A DNA stretch of 64,000 nucleotides from assembly GCF_000244955.1 (NCBI RefSeq), contig NZ_CM001439.1:1578628-1642627 (forward strand). The letters run 5' to 3'. Positions 33,045 through 40,890 of the stretch are shown one piece after another. Within the stretch, counting starts at the first letter, position 1, and every line of letters begins with the position of its first letter. Source of the DNA: Saccharomonospora marina XMU15 (GTDB lineage Bacteria > Actinomycetota > Actinomycetes > Mycobacteriales > Pseudonocardiaceae). Both the position numbers and the translations under genes were made by a program. The notes under the pieces were generated by a model. It saw only the letters and a list, made by a program, of their open reading frames with translations. It had not been told where the DNA came from and made no database searches.

Positions 33045-34371
33045 GGACTTTCGCGCACTCGCTGACACCGTCGCCAGGGATATCACCACGGGCAAGCTCA
33101 GGCCGGGTCAGCGGCTGCCGACGCAGCGCCGCTTCGCGCGCACACACGGCATCGCGGTTTCCACCGCGGGGCGGGTCTATGCGGAACTGGTGCGGCGTGG
33201 ACTGGTGGTAGGCGAAGTCGGCAGGGGAACCTACGTGCGGGCGGGTGAGCCGCCGGCCGAACCGGCCCTGGCCGAACCGGCGGAGTATCCGGCAGGGCGC
33301 GTGGATCTGGAGCTGAACATCCCGATGCCACCGGGGCGTGCGGACGAACTCACGCGGGGACTGGGCGAACTGACCCGCGACGACACACTGTCCGCCGCGC
33401 TGCGACCGGTCGGGGCAGTGGGGACCGCCGCCGCCCGCGCCGCCGCCTCGGCGCTGCTCTCACGTGCGGGCTGGGTCGCAGACGTCGACAACCTGCTGTT
33501 CGCGGGCAACGGAAAGCAGGCGATCGCGGCCGCGATCGCCGCGCTGGTCCCGGCAGGTGGCAGGCTCGGAGTGGAGGCGCTGACCTATCCCGTGGTCAAG
33601 GGCATCGCGGCCAGGCTCGGTGTCACGCTCGTTCCGCTGGCGGTGGACGAGCACGGCCTGGTTCCGGGCTCGCTGCGGCAGGCCGCGCCCCACACGGTGT
33701 ACGTGCAGCCCACGCTGCACAACCCGCTCGGCGTCACCATGCCGCCTCGGCGGCGTGCCGAGTTGGCGCGAACGCTTCGGGAGCTGGACATACCGGCGAT
33801 CGAGGACACCGTGTACGCGTTCCTGCGTGAGGAGCGCCCACTCGCCGCTTACGCGCCGGAGCGCACGGTTGTCGTCGACAGTCTGACCAAGCGGCTCGCG
33901 CCCGGGTTGACGGTCGGCTTCCTCGCGCCGCCCGCGGGCCTGAAGGAGTCGCTCGTCTCGGCGCTGCGTTCGGGCGCGTGGGCGGCGCCAGGATTCGCGC
34001 TGGCCGCAGCCACGCGCTGGATCGAGGACGGGACCTCGGCTCGCGTGCAGCAGGACAAGCGGGCCGACGCCGAACGCAGGCAGTCGATCGTCCACCAGCG
34101 ACTCGGGAGGTTCGGCGTGCGCGCCGATCCCGCCGCCTACCACTGCTGGTGGGAACTGCCGGGGCAGTGGCGCGCCGAGACGTTCGTCGCCGCGGCCGCG
34201 CGCAGGGGCATCGCCGTCAGCCCGGCAGGTGCGTTCGCCGTCGGATCCGCGCACGCGCCAAGCGCGGTGCGGCTCGCCCTGGCCTCGCCGCCGCTGCCGA
34301 CACTGGCGGCGGCACTGGACGCGCTCGCGGCGCTCGCCGACTCCGACCCGGACGAGCACGCCGTCGACTAG
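33043..34371 (+). CDS. MocR-type regulator (GntR HTH fused to PLP aminotransferase fold)
   Basis: A 442-residue regulator. Residues 1-70 are a GntR winged helix (GKLRPGQRLPTQRRFARTHGIAVSTAGRVYAELVRRG). Residues about 95-430 are a class-I aminotransferase fold with QPTLHNPLGVTMP, a PLP-phosphate region and the Schiff-base lysine in DSLTKRLAPGLTVGFL. MocR proteins usually sense PLP or a PLP-amino acid adduct rather than catalyse. It is divergent from the hydrolase gene, with direct repeats in the 78-bp gap. GTG start at 33043. Confidence 0.92.
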   Translation: MDFRALADTVARDITTGKLRPGQRLPTQRRFARTHGIAVSTAGRVYAELVRRGLVVGEVGRGTYVRAGEPPAEPALAEPAEYPAGRVDLELNIPMPPGRADELTRGLGELTRDDTLSAALRPVGAVGTAAARAAASALLSRAGWVADVDNLLFAGNGKQAIAAAIAALVPAGGRLGVEALTYPVVKGIAARLGVTLVPLAVDEHGLVPGSLRQAAPHTVYVQPTLHNPLGVTMPPRRRAELARTLRELDIPAIEDTVYAFLREERPLAAYAPERTVVVDSLTKRLAPGLTVGFLAPPAGLKESLVSALRSGAWAAPGFALAAATRWIEDGTSARVQQDKRADAERRQSIVHQRLGRFGVRADPAAYHCWWELPGQWRAETFVAAAARRGIAVSPAGAFAVGSAHAPSAVRLALASPPLPTLAAALDALAALADSDPDEHAVD

Positions 34372-34380
34372 CACCACCCG

Positions 34381-34464
34381 CCTGCCCGCGAGTCCTGCGT
34401 TCCTGCCCGCGAGTCCTGCGTTCCTGTCCGCGAGTCCTGCGTTCCTGCCCGCGATTGCTGCGTT
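34381..34464. repeat. 21-bp tandem repeat, four units
   Basis: Four consecutive 21-bp units with core GCCCGCGAGTCCTGCG (34381-34401, 34402-34422, 34423-34443, 34444-34464; the last is degenerate) begin 9 bp after the MocR stop. Related units occur at 39503-39573 and 50942-50962, so this is a dispersed intergenic repeat family, not a local accident. Confidence 0.8.
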
Positions 34465-34529
34465 CCCGCGTCCGGCTGCGGCTGGGTCGGATCAGCCCGA
34501 CACAGTCCCGCATGGACCCTCGGTGGCGG

Positions 34530-34556
34530 CGTTTCGCCCCAGCGGGTGCGGGGTAG
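34530..34556 (+). promoter_or_regulatory. SigB/SigF-like promoter for the DUF2795 gene
   Basis: CGTTT (34530-34534), 16 bp, GGGTAG (34551-34556); the ATG is at 34579 with GGAGGT between. Confidence 0.6.
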
Positions 34557-34578
34557 GCGATCACCGGAGGTGAGCACG

Positions 34579-34893
34579 ATGGCAACCACCGTCGAGCGGC
34601 TGCGCACGGCGCTGTCCGAGGCGGACTTCCCGGCCGACAAGTCGCAACTGCTGCGTCAGGCCGAGCGCGCCGAGGCCGACGGGGCGACACTGAAGGCTTT
34701 GCGGGCGATCCCACCCGTGGTGTACTCCAACCTCACCGAAGTGGAGCAGTCGGTGTCGTTCGATCCTGGTCCGGACGCGAGCGAGGAGGCCGCGCGGCGG
34801 CGCATGCACGACAAGCCCGGCCTCGCTCAACAGGAGAAGGACGTGCCTGGGCATCCGATTGCTGACGAACTCGGCGAGAATCGGGGGAGTTGA
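34579..34893 (+). CDS. DUF2795 protein
   Basis: A 104-residue soluble protein with a DUF2795 core (LRTALSEADFPADKSQLLRQAERAEADGATLKALRAIPPVVYSNLTEV), a small helical domain of unknown function often found in actinobacterial stress regulons. The C-terminal third is charged and probably flexible. GGAGGTGAGCACG precedes the ATG. It has its own stress-type promoter; a second such promoter starts within its last codons for the next gene. Confidence 0.85.
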   Translation: MATTVERLRTALSEADFPADKSQLLRQAERAEADGATLKALRAIPPVVYSNLTEVEQSVSFDPGPDASEEAARRRMHDKPGLAQQEKDVPGHPIADELGENRGS

Positions 34894-34895
34894 GC

Positions 34896-34922
34896 GGTTT
34901 GGCCACGGTGGGTACCGGGTAG
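34896..34922 (+). promoter_or_regulatory. SigB/SigF-like promoter for the 134-aa gene
   Basis: GGTTT (34896-34900), 16 bp, GGGTAG (34917-34922), a full consensus match 34 bp upstream of the ATG, starting 3 bp after the DUF2795 stop. Confidence 0.6.
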
Positions 34923-34955
34923 TCACCCGGCGCGAGTCCGCTTGATGTAAGGGAC

Positions 34956-35360
34956 ATGCCGACGATGGACCTAACCGGTAACAGCGGTGTCGATGACACA
35001 CCCGCCGAACTGGCCGCCCGAGCCGAGGAGGCCGCCCGGGCCCTCTACCTGCGCACATCGAGCACTGTGGACGCCGACAGCCTGGCAAGCGCAGGCGAGA
35101 TGCACGAGGTGCTCGGTTCGCTGAAGCTCGTTGTCGAGAGCATCACCAGGTGTCTGCCGGAGTTGGGGATCTGGCTCGAGGAACGGCTGTGGACGGGCAC
35201 GCTCGGCGGGAGCACCCCGGCAGCGGCCGGGTACGACGAACTGACCGAATCGATCTTCGAGGTGACCTCGGCGCTGTCGCGGGCACACCGGATGAGCTCC
35301 GCACTCGGCCGCGAACTGCAGGTCGCGCAGGCGGCGAGTGTGGATCTGGCCAAGCAGTAG
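34956..35360 (+). CDS. Hypothetical helical protein (134 aa)
   Basis: A predicted all-alpha soluble protein with no recognised family. The central part (residues about 45-85, ASAGEMHEVLGSLKLVVESITRCLPELGIWLEERL) and the end (FEVTSALSRAHRMSSALGRELQVAQAASVDLAKQ) look like long helices suitable for oligomerisation. ATG 34956 is chosen; an AAGGGA lies 4 bp upstream. It is preceded by a strong stress-type promoter. No function proposed. Confidence 0.65.
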   Translation: MPTMDLTGNSGVDDTPAELAARAEEAARALYLRTSSTVDADSLASAGEMHEVLGSLKLVVESITRCLPELGIWLEERLWTGTLGGSTPAAAGYDELTESIFEVTSALSRAHRMSSALGRELQVAQAASVDLAKQ

Positions 35361-35409
35361 CGGCAGCGGCGGCAGCGGCGCGGCCGACCAGCGCGGCCGG
35401 CGAGGCGAC

Positions 35410-35445
35410 GACAACTCAGCCGACAACTCAGCCGACAACTCAGCC
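35410..35445. repeat. 12-bp tandem repeat, three units
   Basis: GACAACTCAGCC occurs three times in direct succession between convergent genes; the third copy supplies the stop codon of the Rho_N-like gene on the minus strand. Confidence 0.75.
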
Positions 35446-35667
35446 GGGGAAGTTCTCCCAGCCCCGCGGCATGCTGGTGTCCTCGGACCAGCTGTCCCGC
35501 GGGGGCGGCTCCAACGGCTGCAGCTCGTTGGTTTCGCGCTGCTGCTCGATCGCCTCGATCAACTCCTGGGTGCTCATGTGCTCCACGTTCGCGATGCCTA
35601 CCCGGTGTGCTTCCCGTGCCAACTCCGCCATCGTCATGCGTTGCAGGTCACCACTTTCGGTCACCAT
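35440..35667 (-). CDS. Small Rho-N/SAP-like domain protein (75 aa)
   Basis: A 75-residue protein with a helix-extended-helix segment (MTMAELAREAHRVGIANVEHMSTQELIEAIEQQ) resembling the Rho termination factor N-terminal (LEM/SAP-like) fold, followed by an acidic, Pro- and Trp-containing tail. It may bind nucleic acid. The ATG at 35667 is used; an earlier start would run into an unrelated Arg-rich stretch. Its upstream region has a TAACCC/AACC arrangement that might be a weak stress-type promoter. Confidence 0.65.
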   Translation of the reverse strand: MVTESGDLQRMTMAELAREAHRVGIANVEHMSTQELIEAIEQQRETNELQPLEPPPRDSWSEDTSMPRGWENFPG

Positions 35668-35680
35668 GGCTGCCTCCACA

Positions 35681-35707
35681 CGTCTGGCATGTCCTGCTTT
35701 CGGGTAA
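35681..35707 (+). promoter_or_regulatory. Possible SigB/SigF-like promoter for the site-2 protease gene
   Basis: GTCT (35682-35685), 16 bp, GGGTAA (35702-35707), with a leader of about 40 bases and AGAGGAG before the ATG. The -35 is less typical than at the other sites. Confidence 0.4.
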
Positions 35708-35754
35708 CCCGCCGTGCGAGGGGCTAACCGCGCGGAAGCAGAGGAGCGCAACGT

Positions 35755-36936
35755 ATGAACCCGACGATCAAGCTGGGCACGGTCGCGGGCGTCCGGGTCG
35801 GACTGCACTGGAGCGTGCTCGGCATCCTCCTGGTGCTCGTGTTCGCGCTGGGTTTCGCACGGTGGCCGCTACTCGTGCCCGGCTACTCGACATGGGTGTA
35901 CCTGCTGGCCGCCGTTGTGGCGGCGTTGCTCTTCCTCGCCTCACTGCTGGCACACGAGCTGTCGCACGCCGTCGTCGCGCGGCGCAACGGGATCGCGGTG
36001 GAGGACATCACGCTGTGGTTGCTCGGGGGCGTCGCGAAACTGCGCAGCGAGGCCCGCACCCCCGGCGCGGAGTTGCGCATCGCGGGGGCGGGCCCGCTGG
36101 CGAGCCTGCTCACCGCCGCGCTGTTCGGCCTGATCACCTGGCTGCTGGTGGCCGCCGACGCCACCACCCTGCTCGTGGCGACGGCAGGCTACCTCGCACT
36201 CATCAACGTGGTGCTGGCCGCGTTCAATCTCGTGCCCGCCGCGCCGCTGGACGGCGGACGCGTGCTGCGAGCCGCGTTGTGGGCGTGGCGCGGCGATCGC
36301 ACGCGCGCCGCTGTGTGGAGCGCGAGGGCAGGCCGCATCTTCGGCTTCGCGCTGATCCTGCTCGGCGCATGGCGGCTGCTGTTCGCGGGTGTCGGCGACG
36401 GGCTGTGGTGGATTCTGATCGGGCTGTTCATCACCAGCATGGCCAGTGCTGAGGAGCGGCAGGCGCAAGTGGGCGCGATGCTCGCGGATGTGGCCGTCGG
36501 CGACGTGATGACCCGTGACCCGGACACCACTGACGGCGACATGTCGGTGCGGCGCTTCCTGGACGAGGTGGCGTTGTCGCGCAAGCACTCCGCGTTTCCG
36601 CTGCTGGATGCTCGCGGTGGGGTGGAAGGGCTGGTCACCCTGAACCGGCTGCGCTCCGTACCTTCCCAGCAGCGGGACACGACACCGTTGCGGCAGGCGG
36701 CCTGCCCGCCTGAGCAGATCCCCACTGCGACACCTCAGGAACCGTTGACCGACCTGCTGCGCCGCATGGAAGGGTGCACCGACGGCAGGGCGTTGGTCTT
36801 CGAGGACGGCAGGCTCGTCGGCATCGTCAGTCCAACCGACATCAGCCGGGTGGTGACCCTACGAGGGATGGACGCGGGCTGGAGGCAGGGTGGTTCGGAC
36901 CTCACCGCACCGCGGCCACCGGGGCGACGGATCTGA
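35755..36936 (+). CDS. Site-2 protease (M50, Rip3-like) with C-terminal CBS pair
   Basis: A 393-residue intramembrane zinc metalloprotease. HELSH lies in a membrane helix near residue 66, and the third ligand is in NLVPAAPLDGGRVLRA. About six hydrophobic helices precede a cytoplasmic CBS pair from about residue 245 (VGDVMTRDPDTTDGDMS, VEGLVTLNRL, LVGIVSPTDIS). The domain order and length are like mycobacterial Rip3 (Rv2625c). S2P enzymes cleave membrane-bound anti-sigma factors; the CBS pair could couple cleavage to nucleotide level. No PDZ domain is present. Possible substrate is not encoded alongside. Confidence 0.9.
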   Translation: MNPTIKLGTVAGVRVGLHWSVLGILLVLVFALGFARWPLLVPGYSTWVYLLAAVVAALLFLASLLAHELSHAVVARRNGIAVEDITLWLLGGVAKLRSEARTPGAELRIAGAGPLASLLTAALFGLITWLLVAADATTLLVATAGYLALINVVLAAFNLVPAAPLDGGRVLRAALWAWRGDRTRAAVWSARAGRIFGFALILLGAWRLLFAGVGDGLWWILIGLFITSMASAEERQAQVGAMLADVAVGDVMTRDPDTTDGDMSVRRFLDEVALSRKHSAFPLLDARGGVEGLVTLNRLRSVPSQQRDTTPLRQAACPPEQIPTATPQEPLTDLLRRMEGCTDGRALVFEDGRLVGIVSPTDISRVVTLRGMDAGWRQGGSDLTAPRPPGRRI

Positions 36937-37021
36937 CAGAGTGCGGGCGCGCGCCGAACCGCTGCCTGTCCGTCGGAGCACCGGTTTCGGTCGTCTCAGC
37001 GTAGTCCGTCTCAGCGGAGTC

Positions 37022-38101
37022 TCAGTGCCTGCTGCCGACACCGGTGGCGACCTCACCGAGTCGCCCACCCCGCACCGACGGTGCCAGTGGTGGGGTGTCC
37101 AGCCCGCCACGTTCGCGTAGCCCCGCGAGGAAGTCGCCGAGCGCGTCCTGCGCCGAGTATCGAGGGTGCCAGCCGAGGTCGGTGCGGGCGCGCGTGGTGT
37201 CCATGATCGGGATCCGCATTACGGCGTCGAACAGGTCGGGCGAGGCGGGGACGGCGTGCATCCGCCACGCGGCGGCCACCGCGGCCCGCACGACGCCCGC
37301 GGGAACCGTGACGGTGCGCGCGTGCAGCAACTGTGCCAGCAAAGCCGCGTCGACGACCGGTTCCGCCGCGATGTTGAACGCCCCCCGCACCGGATTCAGT
37401 GCCGCGAGGCGAAACGCCTCACCGATGTCGGCGGAATGCACCGCCTGCATCCGAAGTCCTGGCACGTTCGGCACGAACGGGATCAGCTCCGGCCGGGCGA
37501 CGAAACCCGGCACGAACGGGCCTGCGAACAACCTGCGCTGCTGCTGCGCCGACTCTCGCTTGAACACGAACGCCGGTCGGAGTCGAGCCACCCTGGTGTC
37601 GCGGTGGGACGCGGCGAAGGCGTCCAGCGCCCGCTCCAGGTATGCCTTCTCCCTGGTGTAGGCGGCGCCGGGCCAACCGTGGGTCGGCCAGCGCTCGTCC
37701 ACCGGCCGATCCTTGGGACCGGGGGAGTAGGCGCCGACCGACGAGGAGTACACGAGCGCGGGCACCTCGCAGCGTGCGACGGCTTCGAACACCCTCATAG
37801 CGCCGATCACGTTCGCGCGCCAGGTGGCGGCCGGGTCGTGTGTGGGCTGGAACAGCCAGGCGAGGTGGATCACCACGTCGGCCCCGTCGAGGACGGCGTC
37901 GAGCCGGTCCCGTGGCGCTGTCGAGAGATCCAGCGGCTCGACGAGCAGCTTCGGCCGCGTCCATTCCGGCTGCCTGCGTGCTATACCGACGATCGATCCG
38001 ACACGCGAGTCCTCGCTGAGCGCGTCGACCACGCTCGTCCCGATGTTGCCCGTAGCTCCGGTGACGACGACGCGCAAGCCGTCGGTCCTCGCCTGGTTCA
38101 T
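37022..38101 (-). CDS. NAD-dependent epimerase/dehydratase-like protein
   Basis: A 359-residue extended SDR with VVVTGATGNIGTSVVDAL (TGxxGxxG), VIHLAWLFQPTHD and the active-site region YSSSVGAYSPGPKDRPVDE..YTREKAYLE, where the YxxxK is YTREK. Substrate unknown; similar proteins occur with SRPBCC-domain partners. It overlaps the SRPBCC gene by ATGA, so the two are translationally coupled. The last 30 residues are disordered. Confidence 0.83.
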   Translation of the reverse strand: MNQARTDGLRVVVTGATGNIGTSVVDALSEDSRVGSIVGIARRQPEWTRPKLLVEPLDLSTAPRDRLDAVLDGADVVIHLAWLFQPTHDPAATWRANVIGAMRVFEAVARCEVPALVYSSSVGAYSPGPKDRPVDERWPTHGWPGAAYTREKAYLERALDAFAASHRDTRVARLRPAFVFKRESAQQQRRLFAGPFVPGFVARPELIPFVPNVPGLRMQAVHSADIGEAFRLAALNPVRGAFNIAAEPVVDAALLAQLLHARTVTVPAGVVRAAVAAAWRMHAVPASPDLFDAVMRIPIMDTTRARTDLGWHPRYSAQDALGDFLAGLRERGGLDTPPLAPSVRGGRLGEVATGVGSRH

Positions 38102-38532
38102 CGCGATCCGCCTCCCGCGCGCTCGACGGCCAGTGCCGCGAGCCGGTCCAGTGCCTCGGCGACCCTGCGGTCGGCCTGCTCGCTCGCCTCACCGCCGAGC
38201 GTCTCGGGCTGCTCGCCGCCGAAGGTGAGGTGCAGTGTCGCGACGCTGCGGTCCGGGGTGCTTACGTCGGGCTCGACCTGCAGCCAACCCTCGTAGTCGT
38301 GTTCGGTGCCGCCCCACTCCAGCCGCAACGCGTCAGGGTCGGCCTCGACATAACCCGTGGCGTCGTACACCTCGCTGCCGCTGGACACCCACGCGTGCAG
38401 CGTGCCGGGCCCTTCCGGTTCCACTTCGACGCCGTCCGGGGTCCAGGCGTTCAACGTCGGGCCTGCCGCCGCGACGTCGAACACGGTCCGCGCTCGCGCG
38501 GGTATGGTCCTGCGGTGCTCGAACTCGGTCAT
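38098..38532 (-). CDS. SRPBCC-family (polyketide cyclase/START-like) protein
   Basis: A 144-residue protein with the helix-grip fold pattern: an N-terminal strand and helix (FEHRRTIPARARTVFDVAAAGP), a run of beta strands including YEGWLQVEPD and VATLHLTFGGE, and a long C-terminal helix (ASEQADRRVAEALDRLAALAVERAG). These proteins bind hydrophobic ligands or act as cyclases. ATG 38532 chosen. It is first in a two-gene operon with the epimerase. Confidence 0.8.
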   Translation of the reverse strand: MTEFEHRRTIPARARTVFDVAAAGPTLNAWTPDGVEVEPEGPGTLHAWVSSGSEVYDATGYVEADPDALRLEWGGTEHDYEGWLQVEPDVSTPDRSVATLHLTFGGEQPETLGGEASEQADRRVAEALDRLAALAVERAGGGSR

Positions 38533-38612
38533 GCCGTTGAGGTACCCAGGCCGGGAAAAGATATGCGAGTACGCAGGTGCGGCGCGACCGAGCAGGCAGA
38601 GTGCCTGCAGGC

Positions 38613-39479
38613 TCAGGTGAGGCCGCGCAGGCACAGCGCGGGCGGGCGGGTGCCCGCGATGCTTGCGACCATGTCCACCACCTGCCTGGTGCGCCGGACC
38701 TCGTGGGCGCGGAAAACCGCGGCGCCCTGCCATGCGGCCACGGCGGTGGCCGCGAGTGTGCCGTCCACGCGGTCGGTGAGCTGAGCACCGAGTGTCTCGC
38801 CGACGAAGTCCTTGTTCGACAGCGCGAGCAGCACCGGCCACCCGGTTGCCGTCAGCTCGTCGAGCCTGCGCAGCAGTTCCAGGCCGTGCCAGGTGTTCTT
38901 GCCGAAGTCGTGTGTCGGGTCCACGAGAATTCCCCCACGCGGCACGCCGAGCCGTACGAGTCGCTCGGCCTTGCCGGTGACCTCCTGCGCGACGGCCGCG
39001 ACCACGTCGGCGTAGTGCACGCGATGTGGCAGGGTGCGCGGCGCCGCGCCGCCGGTGTGGGAGCAGACGTACCCCGCGCCGTACTCGGCGGCGACCTCGG
39101 CGAGCCCTGGATCGGCCGCCTGCCAGGTGTCGTTGATCAGGTCGGCGCCCTCCTCGCACGCCTGCCTGCCCACCTCCGCGCGCCAGGTGTCCACGCTGAT
39201 CACGAGGTCGGGATGCCGGGATCGGACGGCCGCCACCACCGGCACCACACGCCGGATCTCCTCGTCGACGTCCACCTCGGTGCCGGGCCCGGCCTTGACA
39301 CCACCGATGTCGACGATGTCCGCCCCTTCGGCCACGACGGCGTCCACCGCGCGCAGCGCCTGGTCGAGTTCGTAGGTGGCGCCACGGTCGTAGAAGGAGT
39401 CCGGGGTCCGGTTGACGATCGCCATGACGAGCGGACGGTCGCGGTTCACCGCGCGACCTCGGAATTGCAGAGCCACCAC
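38613..39479 (-). CDS. folP2: FolP2-type dihydropteroate synthase homologue
   Basis: A 288-residue TIM-barrel pterin-binding protein. MAIVNRTPDSFYDRGATYELD corresponds to the DHPS signature but with Arg and Tyr where true DHPS has MGIxNVTPDSFSDGG. The remaining sequence (DIGGVKAGPGTEVDVDEEI, ISVDTWRAEV, LINDTW, HDFGKNTWHGLELL, ALSNKDFVGETLG) follows mycobacterial FolP2 closely. FolP2 of mycobacteria has been reported not to replace FolP1 in folate synthesis, so a different pterin-related role is likely. No other folate gene is nearby. GTG start at 39479. Confidence 0.85.
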   Translation of the reverse strand: MVALQFRGRAVNRDRPLVMAIVNRTPDSFYDRGATYELDQALRAVDAVVAEGADIVDIGGVKAGPGTEVDVDEEIRRVVPVVAAVRSRHPDLVISVDTWRAEVGRQACEEGADLINDTWQAADPGLAEVAAEYGAGYVCSHTGGAAPRTLPHRVHYADVVAAVAQEVTGKAERLVRLGVPRGGILVDPTHDFGKNTWHGLELLRRLDELTATGWPVLLALSNKDFVGETLGAQLTDRVDGTLAATAVAAWQGAAVFRAHEVRRTRQVVDMVASIAGTRPPALCLRGLT

Positions 39480-39502
39480 GACCAGCGACTCTAATCGCCC
39501 CC

Positions 39503-39573
39503 ACCCGCCGCGAGTCCCCCGCTCCTGCCCGCGAGTCCCCCGCTCCTGCCCGCGAGTCCTGCGCTCCAGCCCG
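39503..39573. repeat. 21-bp repeat cluster upstream of folP2
   Basis: About three units related to the 34381-34464 repeat (core GCCCGCGAGTCCCCCGC or GCCCGCGAGTCCTGCGC), at 39503-39523, 39524-39544 and 39545-39565, plus a partial unit. They lie in the 128-bp gap between folP2 and the acyl-CoA dehydrogenase gene. Confidence 0.75.
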
Positions 39574-39607
39574 CCGCAGTGCCCGGTCGAGCTGTTGCGG
39601 CAACCGG

Positions 39608-40768
39608 TCAGCTACGGGCGGGACGGATCAGGTCCCTGCCGATGATCTCCTTCATGATCTCGGTGGTGCCGCCGTAGATGGTCTGCACGCGGGCATCCAC
39701 GAACGCGCGCGCGATGGGATACTCGCGCATGTAGCCGTAGCCGCCGTGCAACTGTAGGCAACGGGTGAGCACCCGCTGCTGCAGTTCGGTCGCCCACCAC
39801 TTGACCTTGGCCGCGTCCACCGCGGAGAGGGTGCCCGCGTTGAGGGCGAGCACGGCGCGGTCCACGTAGGCGCGGGTCACCTCGAGTTCGGTTGCGATCT
39901 CGGCGAGGCTGAACTTCGTGGCCTGGAACTGCGCGACGGGCTGCCCGAACGCGGTGCGCTGGCCGACATGCCGCAGTGTCCATTCCAGCGCGGACTCCGC
40001 GGCGGCGAGCCCGTAGTAGGCGATGGAAAGCCGTTCCTTCGGCAGCCGCTCCATGAGATGGCCGAAGCCACCGCCCTCGGTGCCGAGCAGGTTCGTCGCG
40101 GGCACTCGCACGTCGTCGAAGAACAGTTCGGAGACGTCCTCCGCCCGCTGACCGAGCTTGTCCAGCGCTTTGCCCCTGGTGAAGCCCGGCATGCCCGCTT
40201 CGACCACCAGCAGGCTGAACCCGCGCGCACCCGCTTGCGGGTCGGTGCGCGCGACCACGATCACCAGGTCGGCGCCCGCGCCGCTGGTGATGAAGGTCTT
40301 GCTGCCGTTGAGTACCCAGTGCTCGCCGTCGCGGGTGGCCGTGGTGCGGATACCGCGCAGGTCGCTGCCCGCACCCGGCTCGGTCATCGCGATCGCGGCC
40401 CGCTTGCGGCCCGCGCACAGGTCGGGCAACCAGCGCAGCTTCTGTTCCTCGGTGCCGAGATCCACCAGGTACGGTCCGACGAGGTCGTCGAAGCCGCCGA
40501 GTGCCACGTTGACCGCCGCCGCGCCCACCCGTGCCAGTTCCTCCATCAGCACGCAGCGAAAGCGGTAGTCGGTCGACCCGCCACCGCCGTAGCTCTCGGG
40601 CACCGCCGGGCCGAGCAGGCCCAGCTCACCGGCGGACCGCCACAGATCGGGATCGATCCGGCCCGCCCACTCCCACTCCTCCAGGTGCGGCGCTATCCGC
40701 TGCTCGACGAACGTTCGCACGCTGCCGCGGAACAGTTCGTGTTCCTCGGTGAACAACTCGGTTCTCAC
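39608..40768 (-). CDS. Acyl-CoA dehydrogenase
   Basis: A 386-residue flavoprotein of the acyl-CoA dehydrogenase family. Signature 1 is AIAMTEPGAGSDLRGI, the FAD-binding middle is WVLNGSKTFITSG, signature 2 is CLQLHGGYGYMREYPIARAFVDARVQTIYGGTTEIMKEIIGR. The catalytic base Glu in this family lies in the YGGTTEI segment. The GTG at 40768 (RTELFTEEHELFR) begins the conserved N-terminal domain; earlier starts add only a basic Pro-rich stretch. It is not coupled to neighbours, and a hairpin separates it from the ABC operon upstream. Confidence 0.92.
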   Translation of the reverse strand: MRTELFTEEHELFRGSVRTFVEQRIAPHLEEWEWAGRIDPDLWRSAGELGLLGPAVPESYGGGGSTDYRFRCVLMEELARVGAAAVNVALGGFDDLVGPYLVDLGTEEQKLRWLPDLCAGRKRAAIAMTEPGAGSDLRGIRTTATRDGEHWVLNGSKTFITSGAGADLVIVVARTDPQAGARGFSLLVVEAGMPGFTRGKALDKLGQRAEDVSELFFDDVRVPATNLLGTEGGGFGHLMERLPKERLSIAYYGLAAAESALEWTLRHVGQRTAFGQPVAQFQATKFSLAEIATELEVTRAYVDRAVLALNAGTLSAVDAAKVKWWATELQQRVLTRCLQLHGGYGYMREYPIARAFVDARVQTIYGGTTEIMKEIIGRDLIRPARS

Positions 40769-40834
40769 CGGCCCCACGGTTGGACATCCGGGTAGCCGAG
40801 GTCCAGGCCGTTTTCGTTCAGTGGAAGCCTTGCG

Positions 40835-40880
40835 GCCGCTCGGCACGGGCCGGGATCCCCGCGGCGCGGTGCCGAGCGGC
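40835..40880 (-). terminator. Hairpin ending the L-fucose ABC operon
   Basis: A 12-bp perfect stem (arms at 40835-40846 and 40869-40880; CCGCTCGGCAC pairs with GTGCCGAGCGG) with a 22-base loop lies 11 bp past the stop of the binding-protein gene. No T-tract. It is the likely end of the minus-strand operon starting at 47564. Confidence 0.65.
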
Positions 40881-40890
40881 GCCTGGCGAA

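Noticed and set aside
34381-34464. CRISPR array
   Set aside because: The 21-bp units abut with no spacers, so this is a simple tandem repeat.
38098-39603. A long reading frame extending the SRPBCC protein upstream across folP2
   Set aside because: The part opposite folP2 coding is Arg/Gly-rich noise; the real start is the ATG at 38532.
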